NCBI GenBank assembly: GCA_035604135.1
Contig: DATNJB010000085.1
Coordinates: forward strand, 21,372-85,371
Reading direction: 5' to 3'
DNA: 64,000 bases
Source: Poindextera sp035604135
GTDB lineage: Bacteria > Pseudomonadota > Alphaproteobacteria > Caulobacterales > Caulobacteraceae
Positions within the stretch are counted from its first letter, which is position 1; the number at the start of each line of letters is the position of its first letter. The translations under genes were made by a program, and so were the position numbers. The notes beneath the pieces were generated by a model. It did not search any database, was not told the DNA's origin, and saw only the letters and a list, made by a program, of their open reading frames with translations. Of this stretch, positions 24,690 to 33,596 are shown piece after piece.

Positions 24690-26015
24690 TCAGCCCGGAT
24701 CTTCCAGGTTGAACTGGTCCACGTCCTCGTGGAAGGCGAACACCTCGGCGTAGCGGCCCCAGGTGATCACCGCGTCGAGCGTCTCCTCGGCGTAGGTCTC
24801 GCTCATGAAGTCCTCGAGCTCGTCGCGGAAGCGCCGGGCCGGTGCCTGGTGCGAGGCGCGGTCGTCGAGCACGCGGCGAATGTGGGCGGCGAGCGGCACG
24901 TAGGTCAGTAGATGCTGGGCGAACAGCTGCTTGCGCTCGTCGACGTCGGCGTTGGCGTAACGCCGCCCGGCGGGGCTCAGCCGGATCGTGCGTCCGTCGA
25001 TCTCCGCAAAGCGCATCAGCTGCAGCGTTTCGGCGATCGGCAACAGCTCGTCGGCCTCTAGCTGCAGATCGTTGGCCAGATCCGGCAGCTCGGCCTTGCC
25101 GTTGTTCGGCGGCGCGAACACCGACTCGATCATGCCGTTCAGCGTGTTGGTCGATATATGGGTCAACGCCATGCCGATGCCGGTGCCGGCAAAGCCGGTG
25201 ACGGCATGGACCGCCGCCGTGGTCGGACGCGCGGTCATGCGCGCGTAGATGTCGTCGACCAGTGCGCGAAAGGCGGGATCGAGGCGCTTCCTGGGCTGCG
25301 GCAGGTCGACCTTGATCTCGGCGATGATGTGGCCCGGATTGGAAGCGAACACGCAAATGCGGTCGCACATCAAGACCGCCTCCTCGATGTTGTGCGTCAC
25401 CATCAGGATCGAGCGGATCGGCATGCGGCCCTCGCACCAGAGGTCCAGAAGGTCGGTGCGCAGCGTCTCCGCCGTCAGCACGTCGAGCGCCGAGAAGGGT
25501 TCGTCCATCAGCAAGACCGAGGGCTGTACGACCAGCGCGCGGGCAAGGCCTACCCGCTGACGCATGCCGCCGGAGAGCTCCTTCGGATAGGCGCTCTCGA
25601 AGCCGTCGAGGCCGATCAGGTCGATGGCGGCAATGGCGCGCTTGCGCCGCTCATCCGGTGCGATGCCTTGCGCCTCCAGTCCAAGCTCGACGTTCTGCAG
25701 CACCGTCAGCCAGGGAAACAGGGCGAAGCTCTGGAACACCATGGCCACGCCGTGGGCGGCGTCGTCGCCGGGGATGTCCCGCACCATGACCGTGCCCTCG
25801 GTCGGCCGGATCAAGCCGGAGATGGCGCGCAGCAAAGTCGATTTGCCTGACCCGGAGCGGCCCAGCAGGCCCACGATCTCGTTCGGCTTCAGCGTCAAGT
25901 CGACGTGGTCGAGCACGAGCAGGTTGGCGCCGGCGCCCTTGCCATAGACGTGGCGCAGGTCGCGGACCTCGACCAGGTTCACGTCGTCGCGGGCGGGCGC
26001 CTCGAGCACGGTCAT
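24690..26015 (-). CDS. Nitrate/sulfonate-type ABC transporter ATPase with C-terminal AAA-associated domain
   Basis: The 441-residue protein has an N-terminal ATPase (residues 1-270: GRSGSGKST, LSGGMRQRVGLARAL, LLMDEPFSALD, VTHNIEEAV). This is the nitrate/taurine/sulfonate (NrtD-TauB-SsuB) subclass. A second domain follows (about 290-440: TNTLNGMIESVFAPPNNGKAELPDL, then acidic helices) of the AAA-associated C-terminal type. A good aggaaag site precedes the ATG. The gene is 13 nt after the fused permease. No periplasmic binding protein is nearby. Confidence 0.87.
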   Translation of the reverse strand: MTVLEAPARDDVNLVEVRDLRHVYGKGAGANLLVLDHVDLTLKPNEIVGLLGRSGSGKSTLLRAISGLIRPTEGTVMVRDIPGDDAAHGVAMVFQSFALFPWLTVLQNVELGLEAQGIAPDERRKRAIAAIDLIGLDGFESAYPKELSGGMRQRVGLARALVVQPSVLLMDEPFSALDVLTAETLRTDLLDLWCEGRMPIRSILMVTHNIEEAVLMCDRICVFASNPGHIIAEIKVDLPQPRKRLDPAFRALVDDIYARMTARPTTAAVHAVTGFAGTGIGMALTHISTNTLNGMIESVFAPPNNGKAELPDLANDLQLEADELLPIAETLQLMRFAEIDGRTIRLSPAGRRYANADVDERKQLFAQHLLTYVPLAAHIRRVLDDRASHQAPARRFRDELEDFMSETYAEETLDAVITWGRYAEVFAFHEDVDQFNLEDPG

Positions 26016-26028
26016 GGCGGGCTTTCCT

Positions 26029-27777
26029 CTAGTCCAGGCGAAGGCGCCGCGCGGCGAAACCGTAGAGCGGCCGCCAGAGCGTGCGGTTGATGATGATGAC
26101 GAACACCGACATTGCCGCGATGCCGAGGGCGACGCGCGGATAGTCGCCGGCCGTCGTCGCGTCGGCAATATAGGAACCGAGGCCGGCCGCTTCGATCTTT
26201 GTGTGGTTCCAGGTGACCACCTCGGCGACCACACTCGCGTTCCAGGAACCCCCCGAGGCGGTCAGGGCGCCGGTAACGTAATAGGGGAAGATGCCGGGCA
26301 GGGCGACCTGGCGCCACCACTGCCAGCGGCGCACGTGGAAGATCGAGGCCGCTTCCTTCAGGTCGGTTGGCAGGACGCTGGCGCCGGCGATGACGTTGAA
26401 CAGGATGTACCACTGGGTGCCGAGGATCATCAGCGGCGAGAGCCAGATGTTGGGCACAAGGTGCAGCGCCACGATGAGGCCGACGGCGATCGGGAAGAGC
26501 ACGTTGGCGGGGAAGGCGGCGAGGAACTGGGCGATCGGCTGCACCCGCTCAGTCCAGGCGGGACGAAGGCCGATCCATACCCCGATGGGAACCCAGATCA
26601 GGCTGGCGATGGCGATCAGCACCAGCACGCGGGTGAGCGTGATCAGGCCCAAGCCGAACGCGACGACGGCGTCATGCAGCGTCAGCGTCTCGCTGACATA
26701 GCGATAAACCAGCCAGGCGCCGGCAAGCGCGGCGACGATGACTACAGCGAACCAGATCCAGTCGAGCGCACGGGAGACGCGGGGGTCGAACGGCGGCGGT
26801 GGCTGAATCCTGATCCCGGGGAGGGGTGGCAGGTTTGTCAGCGTGCGGGACACGGGGCGAAAGAGACGCGGGATGAGCCGCATCCGCTTCAAGAGCTCGA
26901 AGAACCAGGACCTCGGCGGATCCTGTGAGGCGGTCTGCTCGACGCGGAACTTGTCGGCCCAGGCGACGATCGGGCGAAACAGCAGCTGGTCGTAGAGGAA
27001 GATCACAACCGCCATGGTCGCCACCGCCCAGACGACGGCGCGGGTGTCGCCGCGCTCGCCCGCCAGCGCCAGCCATGACCCGATGCCGGGCAAGGTGACG
27101 GTGGTGTTGCCGACCGTGATCGCCTCGGACAACACGACGAAGAACCATGCGCCGGACATCGACATCATCGTGTTCCACACGAGCGCCGGCGTCGCGAACG
27201 GCAGCTCGAGCCGCCAGAAGCGACCCCAGGGCGAGAGCCCAAACCCGCGCGCGGCCTCGTCCAGGTCGGCGGGGAGGGTCTTCAGCGACTGGTAGAAGCT
27301 GAACGCCATGTTCCACGCCTGGGCGGTGAAGACGGCGAAGATGGCGGCGGCCTCCGCCCCCAGCTCGTTGCCGGGGAACAGGTTCATGAAAAAGGTCACC
27401 GTGAAGGTCAGGAAACCGAAGACCGGTATCGACTGCAGGATGTCGAGCGCCGGAATGATCACCAGTTCGGCTTTGCGGCTTTTCGCTGCCAGCGTCGCGA
27501 CCACGAAGGTGAAAAGCAGCGAGCCCGCCAGCGCCGCGAACATGCGCAGGACCGTGAGCAGGGCATAGCCAGGCAGCCGAGTCGGATCGAGCGTGACCGG
27601 CGCGATCTGCAGGGCGGTCAGAGGGCGGCCCATCTGCTGCGCGCCGTGCACCACCAGCACCGCGATGCCTGCGATCATGAAGATGGTGACGAGGTCGCCG
27701 CGGGTCGGTGTGAACTGCCGCCGCGCGAAGCGGGCGAGCAGCGCCGGGCTCATGCGCTCGGGGAACTGAAAAGACAT
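26029..27777 (-). CDS. ABC transporter permease with two fused membrane domains
   Basis: The 582-residue protein holds two complete permease domains in tandem. Each has the EAA loop that docks on the ATPase: DLDEAARGFGLSPWGRFWRL (around residues 185-204) and DLKEAASIFHVRRWQWWRQ (around 480-498). The fold is that of the nitrate/sulfonate/bicarbonate BPD_transp_1 family. One polypeptide with one ATPase dimer would make the whole importer core. The start is ATG at 27777; in-frame codons upstream would add an unlikely 15 residues. Substrate unknown. Confidence 0.87.
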   Translation of the reverse strand: MSFQFPERMSPALLARFARRQFTPTRGDLVTIFMIAGIAVLVVHGAQQMGRPLTALQIAPVTLDPTRLPGYALLTVLRMFAALAGSLLFTFVVATLAAKSRKAELVIIPALDILQSIPVFGFLTFTVTFFMNLFPGNELGAEAAAIFAVFTAQAWNMAFSFYQSLKTLPADLDEAARGFGLSPWGRFWRLELPFATPALVWNTMMSMSGAWFFVVLSEAITVGNTTVTLPGIGSWLALAGERGDTRAVVWAVATMAVVIFLYDQLLFRPIVAWADKFRVEQTASQDPPRSWFFELLKRMRLIPRLFRPVSRTLTNLPPLPGIRIQPPPPFDPRVSRALDWIWFAVVIVAALAGAWLVYRYVSETLTLHDAVVAFGLGLITLTRVLVLIAIASLIWVPIGVWIGLRPAWTERVQPIAQFLAAFPANVLFPIAVGLIVALHLVPNIWLSPLMILGTQWYILFNVIAGASVLPTDLKEAASIFHVRRWQWWRQVALPGIFPYYVTGALTASGGSWNASVVAEVVTWNHTKIEAAGLGSYIADATTAGDYPRVALGIAAMSVFVIIINRTLWRPLYGFAARRLRLD

Positions 27778-27848
27778 GAGCCGGCCCTCGCGTCGCAGGT
27801 GCTGGTAAGCACCGCCACGCACATTTGTCCATCACGCCGCCGTGACAG

Positions 27849-27882
27849 CGCCTAAAGGCGCGTTTGGATCAGTCAGATCCGG
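27849..27882. terminator. Two short hairpins between fcl and the ABC operon
   Basis: gcgcc-taaa-ggcgc (27849-27862) and ggatc-agtca-gatcc (27868-27882) lie between the end of fcl and the start of the ABC permease gene, both on the minus strand. They could end fcl transcription. Neither has a strong U-tract. Confidence 0.35.
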
Positions 27883-27886
27883 GCTT

Positions 27887-28843
27887 TCACGCCGTCGCGG
27901 CCTGATGCTCGAGGAACCAGCGATAGGCGTCGGCCAGGCCCTCGGCCAGCGGGATGCGCCGCCGCCACCCCAGCGCCTCGAGTTTGCCGCAGTCCAGCCG
28001 CTTGCGCGGCGTGCCGTCCGGCTTGGTCAGGTCGTGCACGATCTCGGCATCGAGGCCCACCGCCGCGCCGATCATATTGGCGAGCTCGAGGATCGAGACC
28101 TCGTCGCCCGTGCCGACGTTCACGTGGCCCTCGCCCGAATAGCGCGTCATCAGGAAGACGAGCGCGTCGGCGCAATCATCGGCGTGCAGGAACTCGCGCA
28201 AGGGCGCGCCGGTGCCCCAGACGGTCAGCGTCCGCTCGCCCTTGGCCTTGGCCTCGTGCGCCTTGCGCAAGAGCGCCGCCAGCGCGTGCGAGGAGGCCAG
28301 ATCGTAGTTGTCGCCCGGCCCGTAGAGGTTGGTCGGCATCGCGGCGATGAAGTCGCAGCCATATTGGCGTCGGTAGGCCTGCGCCATCTTCAGGCCAGCG
28401 ATCTTGGCGATCGCGTACCATTCGTTGGTGGGCTCGAGCGGCCCGGTGAGCAGCGCTTCCTCGGCGATCGGCTGTGGAGCAAACTTCGGGTAGATGCAGC
28501 TCGAGCCCAGGAACAGCAGCTTGGCGACGCCGGCCAGACGCGCGCCTTCGATTACATTGGTCTGGATGGCCAGATTGTCGTGCAGGAACTCCGCCGGATA
28601 GTTTTCGTTCGCCAGGATGCCGCCCACCTTGGCGGCGGCAAGGAAGATCGCGTCCGGGCGGGCGTCGGCCATCCAGGCCTGCGTCGACGCTTGCCGCCTC
28701 AGGTCGAGGTCGGCGCGACTTACGGTCAAAATCTCGCAGTCCTCGCGCGCCAGCCGCCGCACCAGCGCCTGGCCTACCATGCCGCCGTGGCCGGCCACCC
28801 ACACGCGCTTGCCCTTGAGCGGGAACACCGCCTCAGTCGGCAT
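27887..28843 (-). CDS. fcl: GDP-L-fucose synthase
   Basis: This 318-residue NADPH-dependent epimerase/reductase makes GDP-L-fucose from GDP-4-keto-6-deoxymannose. The Rossmann motif GHGGMVG is near the N terminus; the catalytic set is the Ser pair in LGSSCIYP, Tyr-xxx-Lys in YAIAK, and His in the region before RREF-like PLREFLHADD. The length is normal. It overlaps gmd by 11 nt, so the two pathway steps are translated together. No glycosyltransferase gene accompanies them here. Confidence 0.95.
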   Translation of the reverse strand: MPTEAVFPLKGKRVWVAGHGGMVGQALVRRLAREDCEILTVSRADLDLRRQASTQAWMADARPDAIFLAAAKVGGILANENYPAEFLHDNLAIQTNVIEGARLAGVAKLLFLGSSCIYPKFAPQPIAEEALLTGPLEPTNEWYAIAKIAGLKMAQAYRRQYGCDFIAAMPTNLYGPGDNYDLASSHALAALLRKAHEAKAKGERTLTVWGTGAPLREFLHADDCADALVFLMTRYSGEGHVNVGTGDEVSILELANMIGAAVGLDAEIVHDLTKPDGTPRKRLDCGKLEALGWRRRIPLAEGLADAYRWFLEHQAATA

Positions 28844-29909
28844 TGCGCCGCTCTTCCTTCGGCACCACGACCATATCCTCTGCGACCATCTCCTCGCAGA
28901 GCGCGCGCCAGTTGGTCTCGTACTGCCAGCCGAGCTTGGCCTTCGCCTTCGAGGCGTCGCCGATCAGCAAATCGACCTCGGTCGGGCGGAAGTAGCGCGG
29001 ATCGACCTCCACCAGCACCCGGCCGCTCCTGGCGTCCAGCCCCTGTTCCTCGACCCCTCGACCTCGCCATTCGATGGCGATGTCGGTCTGGGCGAAGGCG
29101 TGGGCGACGAAATCGCGCACCAGCGTGGTCTCGCCGGTCGCCAGCACGTAGTCGTCAGGCTCGTCCTGCTGCAGCATCAGCCACATGCCGCGCACGTACT
29201 CCCGCGCATGGCCCCAGTCGCGCTTGGCGTCGAGGTTGCCCAGGTAGAGCTTGTCCTGCAGCCCGTGGTGGATGGCGGCGACCGCGCGGGTGATCTTGCG
29301 CGTCACGAAGGTTTCGCCGCGCAGCGGACTCTCGTGGTTGAACAGGATCCCGTTCGACGCGTGCAGCCCGTACGCCTCGCGGTAGTTCACGACGATCCAG
29401 TAGGCATAGAGCTTTGCCGCGCCGTAGGGGCTGCGCGGGTAGAAGGGCGTGGTCTCGTTCTGCGGCGAGGCCTGCACTTTGCCGTACAACTCCGACGTCG
29501 AGGCCTGGTAGAAGCGCGTCTTGCGCTCAAGCCCGAGGATGCGGATCGACTCGAGCAGCCTGAGCGTGCCGACCGCGTCGGCGTTGGCCGTATATTCCGG
29601 CGTCTCGAAGCTCACCTGCACATGGCTCTGGGCGGCCAGATTGTAGATCTCGTCGGGTTGGACCTGCTGGACGATCCGGATGAGGTTCGTCGAGTCGGTC
29701 ATGTCGCCGTAGTGCAGGATGAAGCGCTGATTGCGCTCGTGCGGGTCCTGGTAGAGGTGCTCGATCCGTCCGGTGTTGAACGAGGACGAGCGGCGCTTGA
29801 TGCCGTGGACGATGTAGCCTTTGTCCAACAACAGCTGCGACAGGTAGGCGCCGTCCTGGCCGGTGACCCCGGTGACGAGCGCAATTTTGCCGTTGCCGTC
29901 ATTTTGCAT
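28833..29909 (-). CDS. gmd: GDP-mannose 4,6-dehydratase
   Basis: This 358-residue SDR enzyme converts GDP-D-mannose to GDP-4-keto-6-deoxy-D-mannose. GVTGQDGAYLSQLLLDKGY binds NADP, RRSSSFNTGRIEHLYQD is the family block that follows, and STSELYGKVQ with YGAAKLYAYW gives the active-site Thr/Ser-Glu and Tyr-xxx-Lys. It is the first gene of the gmd-fcl pair. The sugar probably goes into LPS, capsule or holdfast polymer; which of these is not shown. Confidence 0.96.
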   Translation of the reverse strand: MQNDGNGKIALVTGVTGQDGAYLSQLLLDKGYIVHGIKRRSSSFNTGRIEHLYQDPHERNQRFILHYGDMTDSTNLIRIVQQVQPDEIYNLAAQSHVQVSFETPEYTANADAVGTLRLLESIRILGLERKTRFYQASTSELYGKVQASPQNETTPFYPRSPYGAAKLYAYWIVVNYREAYGLHASNGILFNHESPLRGETFVTRKITRAVAAIHHGLQDKLYLGNLDAKRDWGHAREYVRGMWLMLQQDEPDDYVLATGETTLVRDFVAHAFAQTDIAIEWRGRGVEEQGLDARSGRVLVEVDPRYFRPTEVDLLIGDASKAKAKLGWQYETNWRALCEEMVAEDMVVVPKEERRNAD

Positions 29910-29948
29910 GTCGGCAAGCTATCGCGTCGCTGGAAGCCGGAGCAAGCG

Positions 29949-30290
29949 ATGACCCGAGACGACATCCGCCGCCTGGCGCTCATGCTTCCGGAAGCGGAGG
30001 AGGCCGGCCACCATGGCATTCCCTCGTTCCGCGTGGGGGGGAAGATCTTCTCGACCATCCACATCGAGCATCCGCGGATGATGGTGAAGCTCGCGCCCGA
30101 GGATCAGCACAATCTGAGCGCGGCGCATCCAGGGGTGGTCGAGCCGGTCCCGGGGTATTGGGGCCGCAAGGGCTCGACGTTCATTTTCTTCGAGTCGGCC
30201 GACGAGGCGCTGGCTAGGCTCGCGCTCGACCTGGCATGGCCGACCGTGGTCCCGAGCCGCTTGCTGCGCAGGGTCGAGGCCACTAGTTGA
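29949..30290 (+). CDS. MmcQ/YjbR family protein
   Basis: The 113-residue protein carries the YjbR plan: LPEAEEAGHHGIPSFRVGGKIFSTIH, then RMMVKLAPEDQ and YWGRKGSTFIFFESAD. The fold resembles a double-wing DNA-binding domain, but no function is proven. The start is ATG at 29949, only 39 nt from the divergent gmd start. The stop overlaps the small Cys-rich gene on the other strand by 8 nt. Confidence 0.85.
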   Translation: MTRDDIRRLALMLPEAEEAGHHGIPSFRVGGKIFSTIHIEHPRMMVKLAPEDQHNLSAAHPGVVEPVPGYWGRKGSTFIFFESADEALARLALDLAWPTVVPSRLLRRVEATS

Positions 30291-30492
30291 CGGCGCAGAA
30301 ATCCTTGTCGGGAAGGCAGCGCTTTCCGCACTGGAAGTAGCCCTTGGGGCAGGGCGGCGGGAGCTGACACACCTTGTCCCGCGCGATGCACTTGTTCCCG
30401 CAAGGCTTGCTGTTCAAGCAGCTGATCGCTGCGGCTGGCGAGGCGGACAGAACGAGTCCGAGCGCAGCGATCATGACGAACGTATGCCGCAC
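30283..30492 (-). CDS. Small secreted Cys-rich protein with tandem C-x3-C-x6-C repeats
   Basis: From GTG at 30492 (ggagg 7 nt upstream) the 69-residue product has a clear Sec signal peptide (hydrophobic 6-18, cleavage likely after AAA at 20-22). The mature part has eight Cys (25, 31, 35, 42, 48, 55, 59, 66). CGNKCIARDKVC (31-42) and CGKRCLPDKDFC (55-66) are two copies of one motif linked by a Pro-rich QLPPPCPKGYF. The Cys should form four disulfides in the periplasm or bind metal. Function unknown. Confidence 0.72.
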   Translation of the reverse strand: MRHTFVMIAALGLVLSASPAAAISCLNSKPCGNKCIARDKVCQLPPPCPKGYFQCGKRCLPDKDFCAVN

Positions 30493-30679
30493 TGCGGTTC
30501 CTCCGCGTCTCTCTGTCGCCCGCACCTTCATCCCGGCCCGCCGAACTGGCAACAGCTCAGCGACATCGCCAAGTACTGCGCTTCCTTGAATCGGCAGGCG
30601 GTTTCGGGCATAGACGCCGGCTCACGCGAGCGACCCTGGTCGCCTGCCCCCCCTTCAAGTCGACCAAGAAGCGCAATCC
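30493..30679. other. Intergenic region upstream of rpmF
   Basis: This 187-nt region must hold the promoter of rpmF and that of the divergent Cys-rich gene. I see no gene, repeat or clear promoter hexamers. Confidence 0.35.
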
Positions 30680-30862
30680 ATGGCCGTTCCCAAACGCAAA
30701 GTCTCTCCCTCGCGCGCCGGCATGCGCCGCTCGCACCACGCGCTGAAAGCCAACAGCTTCATCGAGGACAAGGAGACCGGCGAGCTCCGCCGGCCGCACC
30801 ACATCGACCTGAAGACCGGCATGTACAAGGGCCGGCAGGTGTTGACGCCGAAGGAAGACTAG
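30680..30862 (+). CDS. rpmF: 50S ribosomal protein L32
   Basis: The 60-residue MAVPKRKVSPSRAGMRRSHH start is the invariant L32 N terminus. The alphaproteobacterial form follows, with the tail RPHHIDLKTGMYKGRQVL and no zinc Cys pairs. It is 43 nt upstream of eno. Confidence 0.98.
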   Translation: MAVPKRKVSPSRAGMRRSHHALKANSFIEDKETGELRRPHHIDLKTGMYKGRQVLTPKED

Positions 30863-30905
30863 CCACAGCTCGCCGCGGGATGACCGCGCCAGCCGAGAGC
30901 GCCTC

Positions 30906-32186
30906 TTGACCGAAATCGTCGACATCATCGGCCGCGAGATCCTCGACAGCCGTGGCAATCCGACCGTTGAGGTGGACGTGACCCTCGAAGACGGGTCGTT
31001 CGGGCGCGCCGCGGTTCCCTCCGGCGCCTCGACCGGCGCCCACGAAGCGGTCGAGAAGCGCGATGGGGACGCCAAGCGCTATGGCGGCAAGGGCGTCATG
31101 CACGCCGTCGATGCGGTGAATGGAGAGATCTTCGACGCCCTCTCCGGCTTCGAGGCCGAGGACCAGCGGCGGATCGACCACACGCTCATCGCCCTCGATG
31201 GCACGGCGAACAAGAGCAGGCTGGGCGCAAACGCCATCCTCGGCGTATCGCTCGCCGCCGCTAAAGCCGCCGCCGTCTCGGCCCAGCTTCCGCTCTACAA
31301 GTACGTGGGCGGCGTCGGCGCCTGCCTCGTGCCCGTGCCGCAGATGAACATCATCAACGGCGGCGCCCACGCCGACAATCCGATCGACATCCAGGAGTTC
31401 ATGATCCTGCCCACTGGCGCGCCGACGTTTGCTGAGGCGCTCAGGATGGGCTCGGAGATCTTCCACAGCCTGAAGTCGGCGCTGCACGCGGCGGGCCAGG
31501 CCACCAACGTCGGCGACGAGGGCGGATTCGCCCCAAACCTCAAGTCCGCCGAGGAGGCGCTGGCCTTCATCGTCAAGGCCGGCGAGACAGCCGGCTACAA
31601 GCCCGGGCGCGACTTCAACCTCGGCCTCGACCCCGCCGCCAGCGAGTTCTTCAAGGACGGCAAGTACGAGCTCAGCGGCGAGGGGAAGAGCCTCGATGCG
31701 GCCGGCATGGTCGACTACCTGGCCGCGCTCGCCGCTGCGTTCCCCATCGTTTCCATCGAAGACGGGATGGCCGAGGACGACTTCGCGGGCTGGAAGCTGC
31801 TCACCGACAAGCTGGGCGGCAAGCTCCAGCTGACGGGGGACGATCTCTTCGTCACCAACGTCGACCGCCTGGCCGAGGGGATCGAGATGGGCATCGCCAA
31901 CTCCATCCTGATCAAGGTCAACCAGATCGGCACGCTCACCGAGACGCTGGATGCGATCACGCTTGCCCATCGCGCCGCCTATACGGCGGTGATGTCGCAC
32001 CGCTCGGGTGAGACCGAGGATTCGACCATCGCCGACCTCGCCGTGGCGACCGGCTGCGGCCAGATCAAGGCCGGGTCGCTATCGCGCTCGGACCGGTTGG
32101 CGAAGTACAACCAGCTGCTGCGCATCGAGGAAGAGCTGGGCGATCAGGCCGTCTACGCGGCCGCCGATGCGCTGAAGCGGCTCTAG
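30906..32186 (+). CDS. eno: Enolase (phosphopyruvate hydratase)
   Basis: This 426-residue glycolytic enzyme converts 2-phosphoglycerate to PEP and is often a degradosome member. Loop SGASTGAHEAVEKRD, Mg ligands in SIEDGMAEDD and GDDLFVTN, catalytic Lys in LIKVNQIGTLTET, and the signature SHRSGETEDSTIADLAV are all present. The start is TTG at 30906, which gives the canonical MTEIVDIIGREILDSRGNPT. It begins the conserved run eno-ftsB-pdhABC. Confidence 0.97.
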   Translation: MTEIVDIIGREILDSRGNPTVEVDVTLEDGSFGRAAVPSGASTGAHEAVEKRDGDAKRYGGKGVMHAVDAVNGEIFDALSGFEAEDQRRIDHTLIALDGTANKSRLGANAILGVSLAAAKAAAVSAQLPLYKYVGGVGACLVPVPQMNIINGGAHADNPIDIQEFMILPTGAPTFAEALRMGSEIFHSLKSALHAAGQATNVGDEGGFAPNLKSAEEALAFIVKAGETAGYKPGRDFNLGLDPAASEFFKDGKYELSGEGKSLDAAGMVDYLAALAAAFPIVSIEDGMAEDDFAGWKLLTDKLGGKLQLTGDDLFVTNVDRLAEGIEMGIANSILIKVNQIGTLTETLDAITLAHRAAYTAVMSHRSGETEDSTIADLAVATGCGQIKAGSLSRSDRLAKYNQLLRIEEELGDQAVYAAADALKRL

Positions 32187-32234
32187 GGCCGCATCAACCC
32201 TTCATTAAGCACGCGGCTGCAGCCTAACGCCGCC

Positions 32235-32531
32235 ATGCGCCGGACGCTCAGATCCTACATCCCGACCGCCGTTCTGGCGGGGCTCATCTTCTATTTTGGC
32301 TTCCAGGCCTTCACCGGCGACCGAGGCCTGCTCGAGCGCGCCGAGCGCAACGCTATCCTCGCCGAGAAGACCCAGGAGCTCGCGAAGCTGGACGCCCAGC
32401 GGCAGGATCTGGAGCGCGAGGCGCGCCTCCTGCGCGACGACAGCCTCTCGGCCGACCTTCTCGACGAGCGCGCCCGTTCCCTCCTAGGCTTGGCCGACCC
32501 CAGGGACTATGTGATCCGCACCGACCGCTGA
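32235..32531 (+). CDS. ftsB: Septum formation initiator FtsB/DivIC
   Basis: The 98-residue protein has a short cytoplasmic start, one TM helix (about residues 8-26), a coiled coil (LLERAERNAILAEKTQELAKLDAQRQ region, 31-62) and a C-terminal DLLDERARSLLGLADPRDYVI block, as in FtsB. It links FtsL and FtsQ in the divisome. Its place between eno and pdhA is the usual alphaproteobacterial one. Confidence 0.9.
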   Translation: MRRTLRSYIPTAVLAGLIFYFGFQAFTGDRGLLERAERNAILAEKTQELAKLDAQRQDLEREARLLRDDSLSADLLDERARSLLGLADPRDYVIRTDR

Positions 32532-32570
32532 GCGTTTGCGACTCGGATGGTGGCTGAATCTGGGACGACA

Positions 32571-33596
32571 ATGGCGCGCGCGGCGGCTGCCAAGACGAAG
32601 ACCAAAGCGAAGCCGGCGCCGGGCACGTCCGACAAGGACGAGATGCTTGCCTTCCATCGCCAAATGCTGCTGATCCGCCGCTTCGAGGAGCGGGCGGGCC
32701 AGCTCTATGGCATGGGCCTGATTGGCGGCTTCTGCCACCTTTACATCGGCCAAGAAGCGATCGCCGTCGGCATGCAGGTGGTGAAGCAGCCAGGCGACCA
32801 GATCATCACCGCCTATCGCGCGCACGGCCACATGCTGGCCTGCAGCGTCGATCCGAAGGCGGTGATGTCCGAGCTCACCGGCCGCGAGCCGGGGGCGTCG
32901 AAGGGCAAGGGCGGCTCGATGCACATGTTCGCGCCGAAGAACGACTTCTATGGCGGCCACGGCATTGTCGGCGCGCAGGTGTCGCTCGGCACCGGCCTTG
33001 GCTTTTCCAACCGCTACCGCAAGAACGGCAAGGTCGCCTTTGTCTATTTCGGCGACGGCGCGGCGAACCAGGGCCAGGTCTATGAGAGCTTCAACATGGC
33101 CGAACTCTGGCGGCTGCCGATCGTCTACGTGATCGAGAACAACCAGTACGCCATGGGCACCAGCGTCGAACGCTCGTCGTCGGAAACGCACCTCTATAGG
33201 CGCGGCGCGAGCTTCAACATCCCGGGCGCCGAGGTCGACGGGATGGACGTGACCGCCGTGCGCGACGCCGGCGCCAAGGCTGCCGAGCATGCCCGCTCCG
33301 GCGCCGGACCCTTCATCCTGGAGATGAAGACCTATCGCTACCGCGGCCATTCGATGAGCGATCCGGGCAAGTACCGCACGCGCGAGGAGATCGAAGAGGT
33401 GCGCCACACCCGCGACCCGATCGACCACCTGCAGGAGCGCCTGATCGCCGCAGGTTACGCCGACGAAGCGGAGCTGAAGGCGGTCGACGCCGAGATCCGC
33501 CGCCGCGTCGCCGACGCCGCCGAGTTCGCCCGCACCGCCCCCGAACCCGACCCAAGCGAGCTCTACACCGACGTTTATGCGGAGAACGTCGCTTGA
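32571..33596 (+). CDS. pdhA: Pyruvate dehydrogenase E1 component, alpha subunit
   Basis: This 341-residue thiamine-diphosphate subunit decarboxylates pyruvate together with PdhB. A Lys/Ala-rich tail (residues 2-20) precedes the fold. The TPP motif is GDGAANQGQVYESFNMAELW through IENNQYAMGT, and YRYRGHSMSDPGKYRT is the phosphorylation-loop region kept in bacteria. ATG at 32571 has ggga upstream; ATG at 32547 would add eight residues. The stop overlaps pdhB (TTGA). Confidence 0.95.
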   Translation: MARAAAAKTKTKAKPAPGTSDKDEMLAFHRQMLLIRRFEERAGQLYGMGLIGGFCHLYIGQEAIAVGMQVVKQPGDQIITAYRAHGHMLACSVDPKAVMSELTGREPGASKGKGGSMHMFAPKNDFYGGHGIVGAQVSLGTGLGFSNRYRKNGKVAFVYFGDGAANQGQVYESFNMAELWRLPIVYVIENNQYAMGTSVERSSSETHLYRRGASFNIPGAEVDGMDVTAVRDAGAKAAEHARSGAGPFILEMKTYRYRGHSMSDPGKYRTREEIEEVRHTRDPIDHLQERLIAAGYADEAELKAVDAEIRRRVADAAEFARTAPEPDPSELYTDVYAENVA

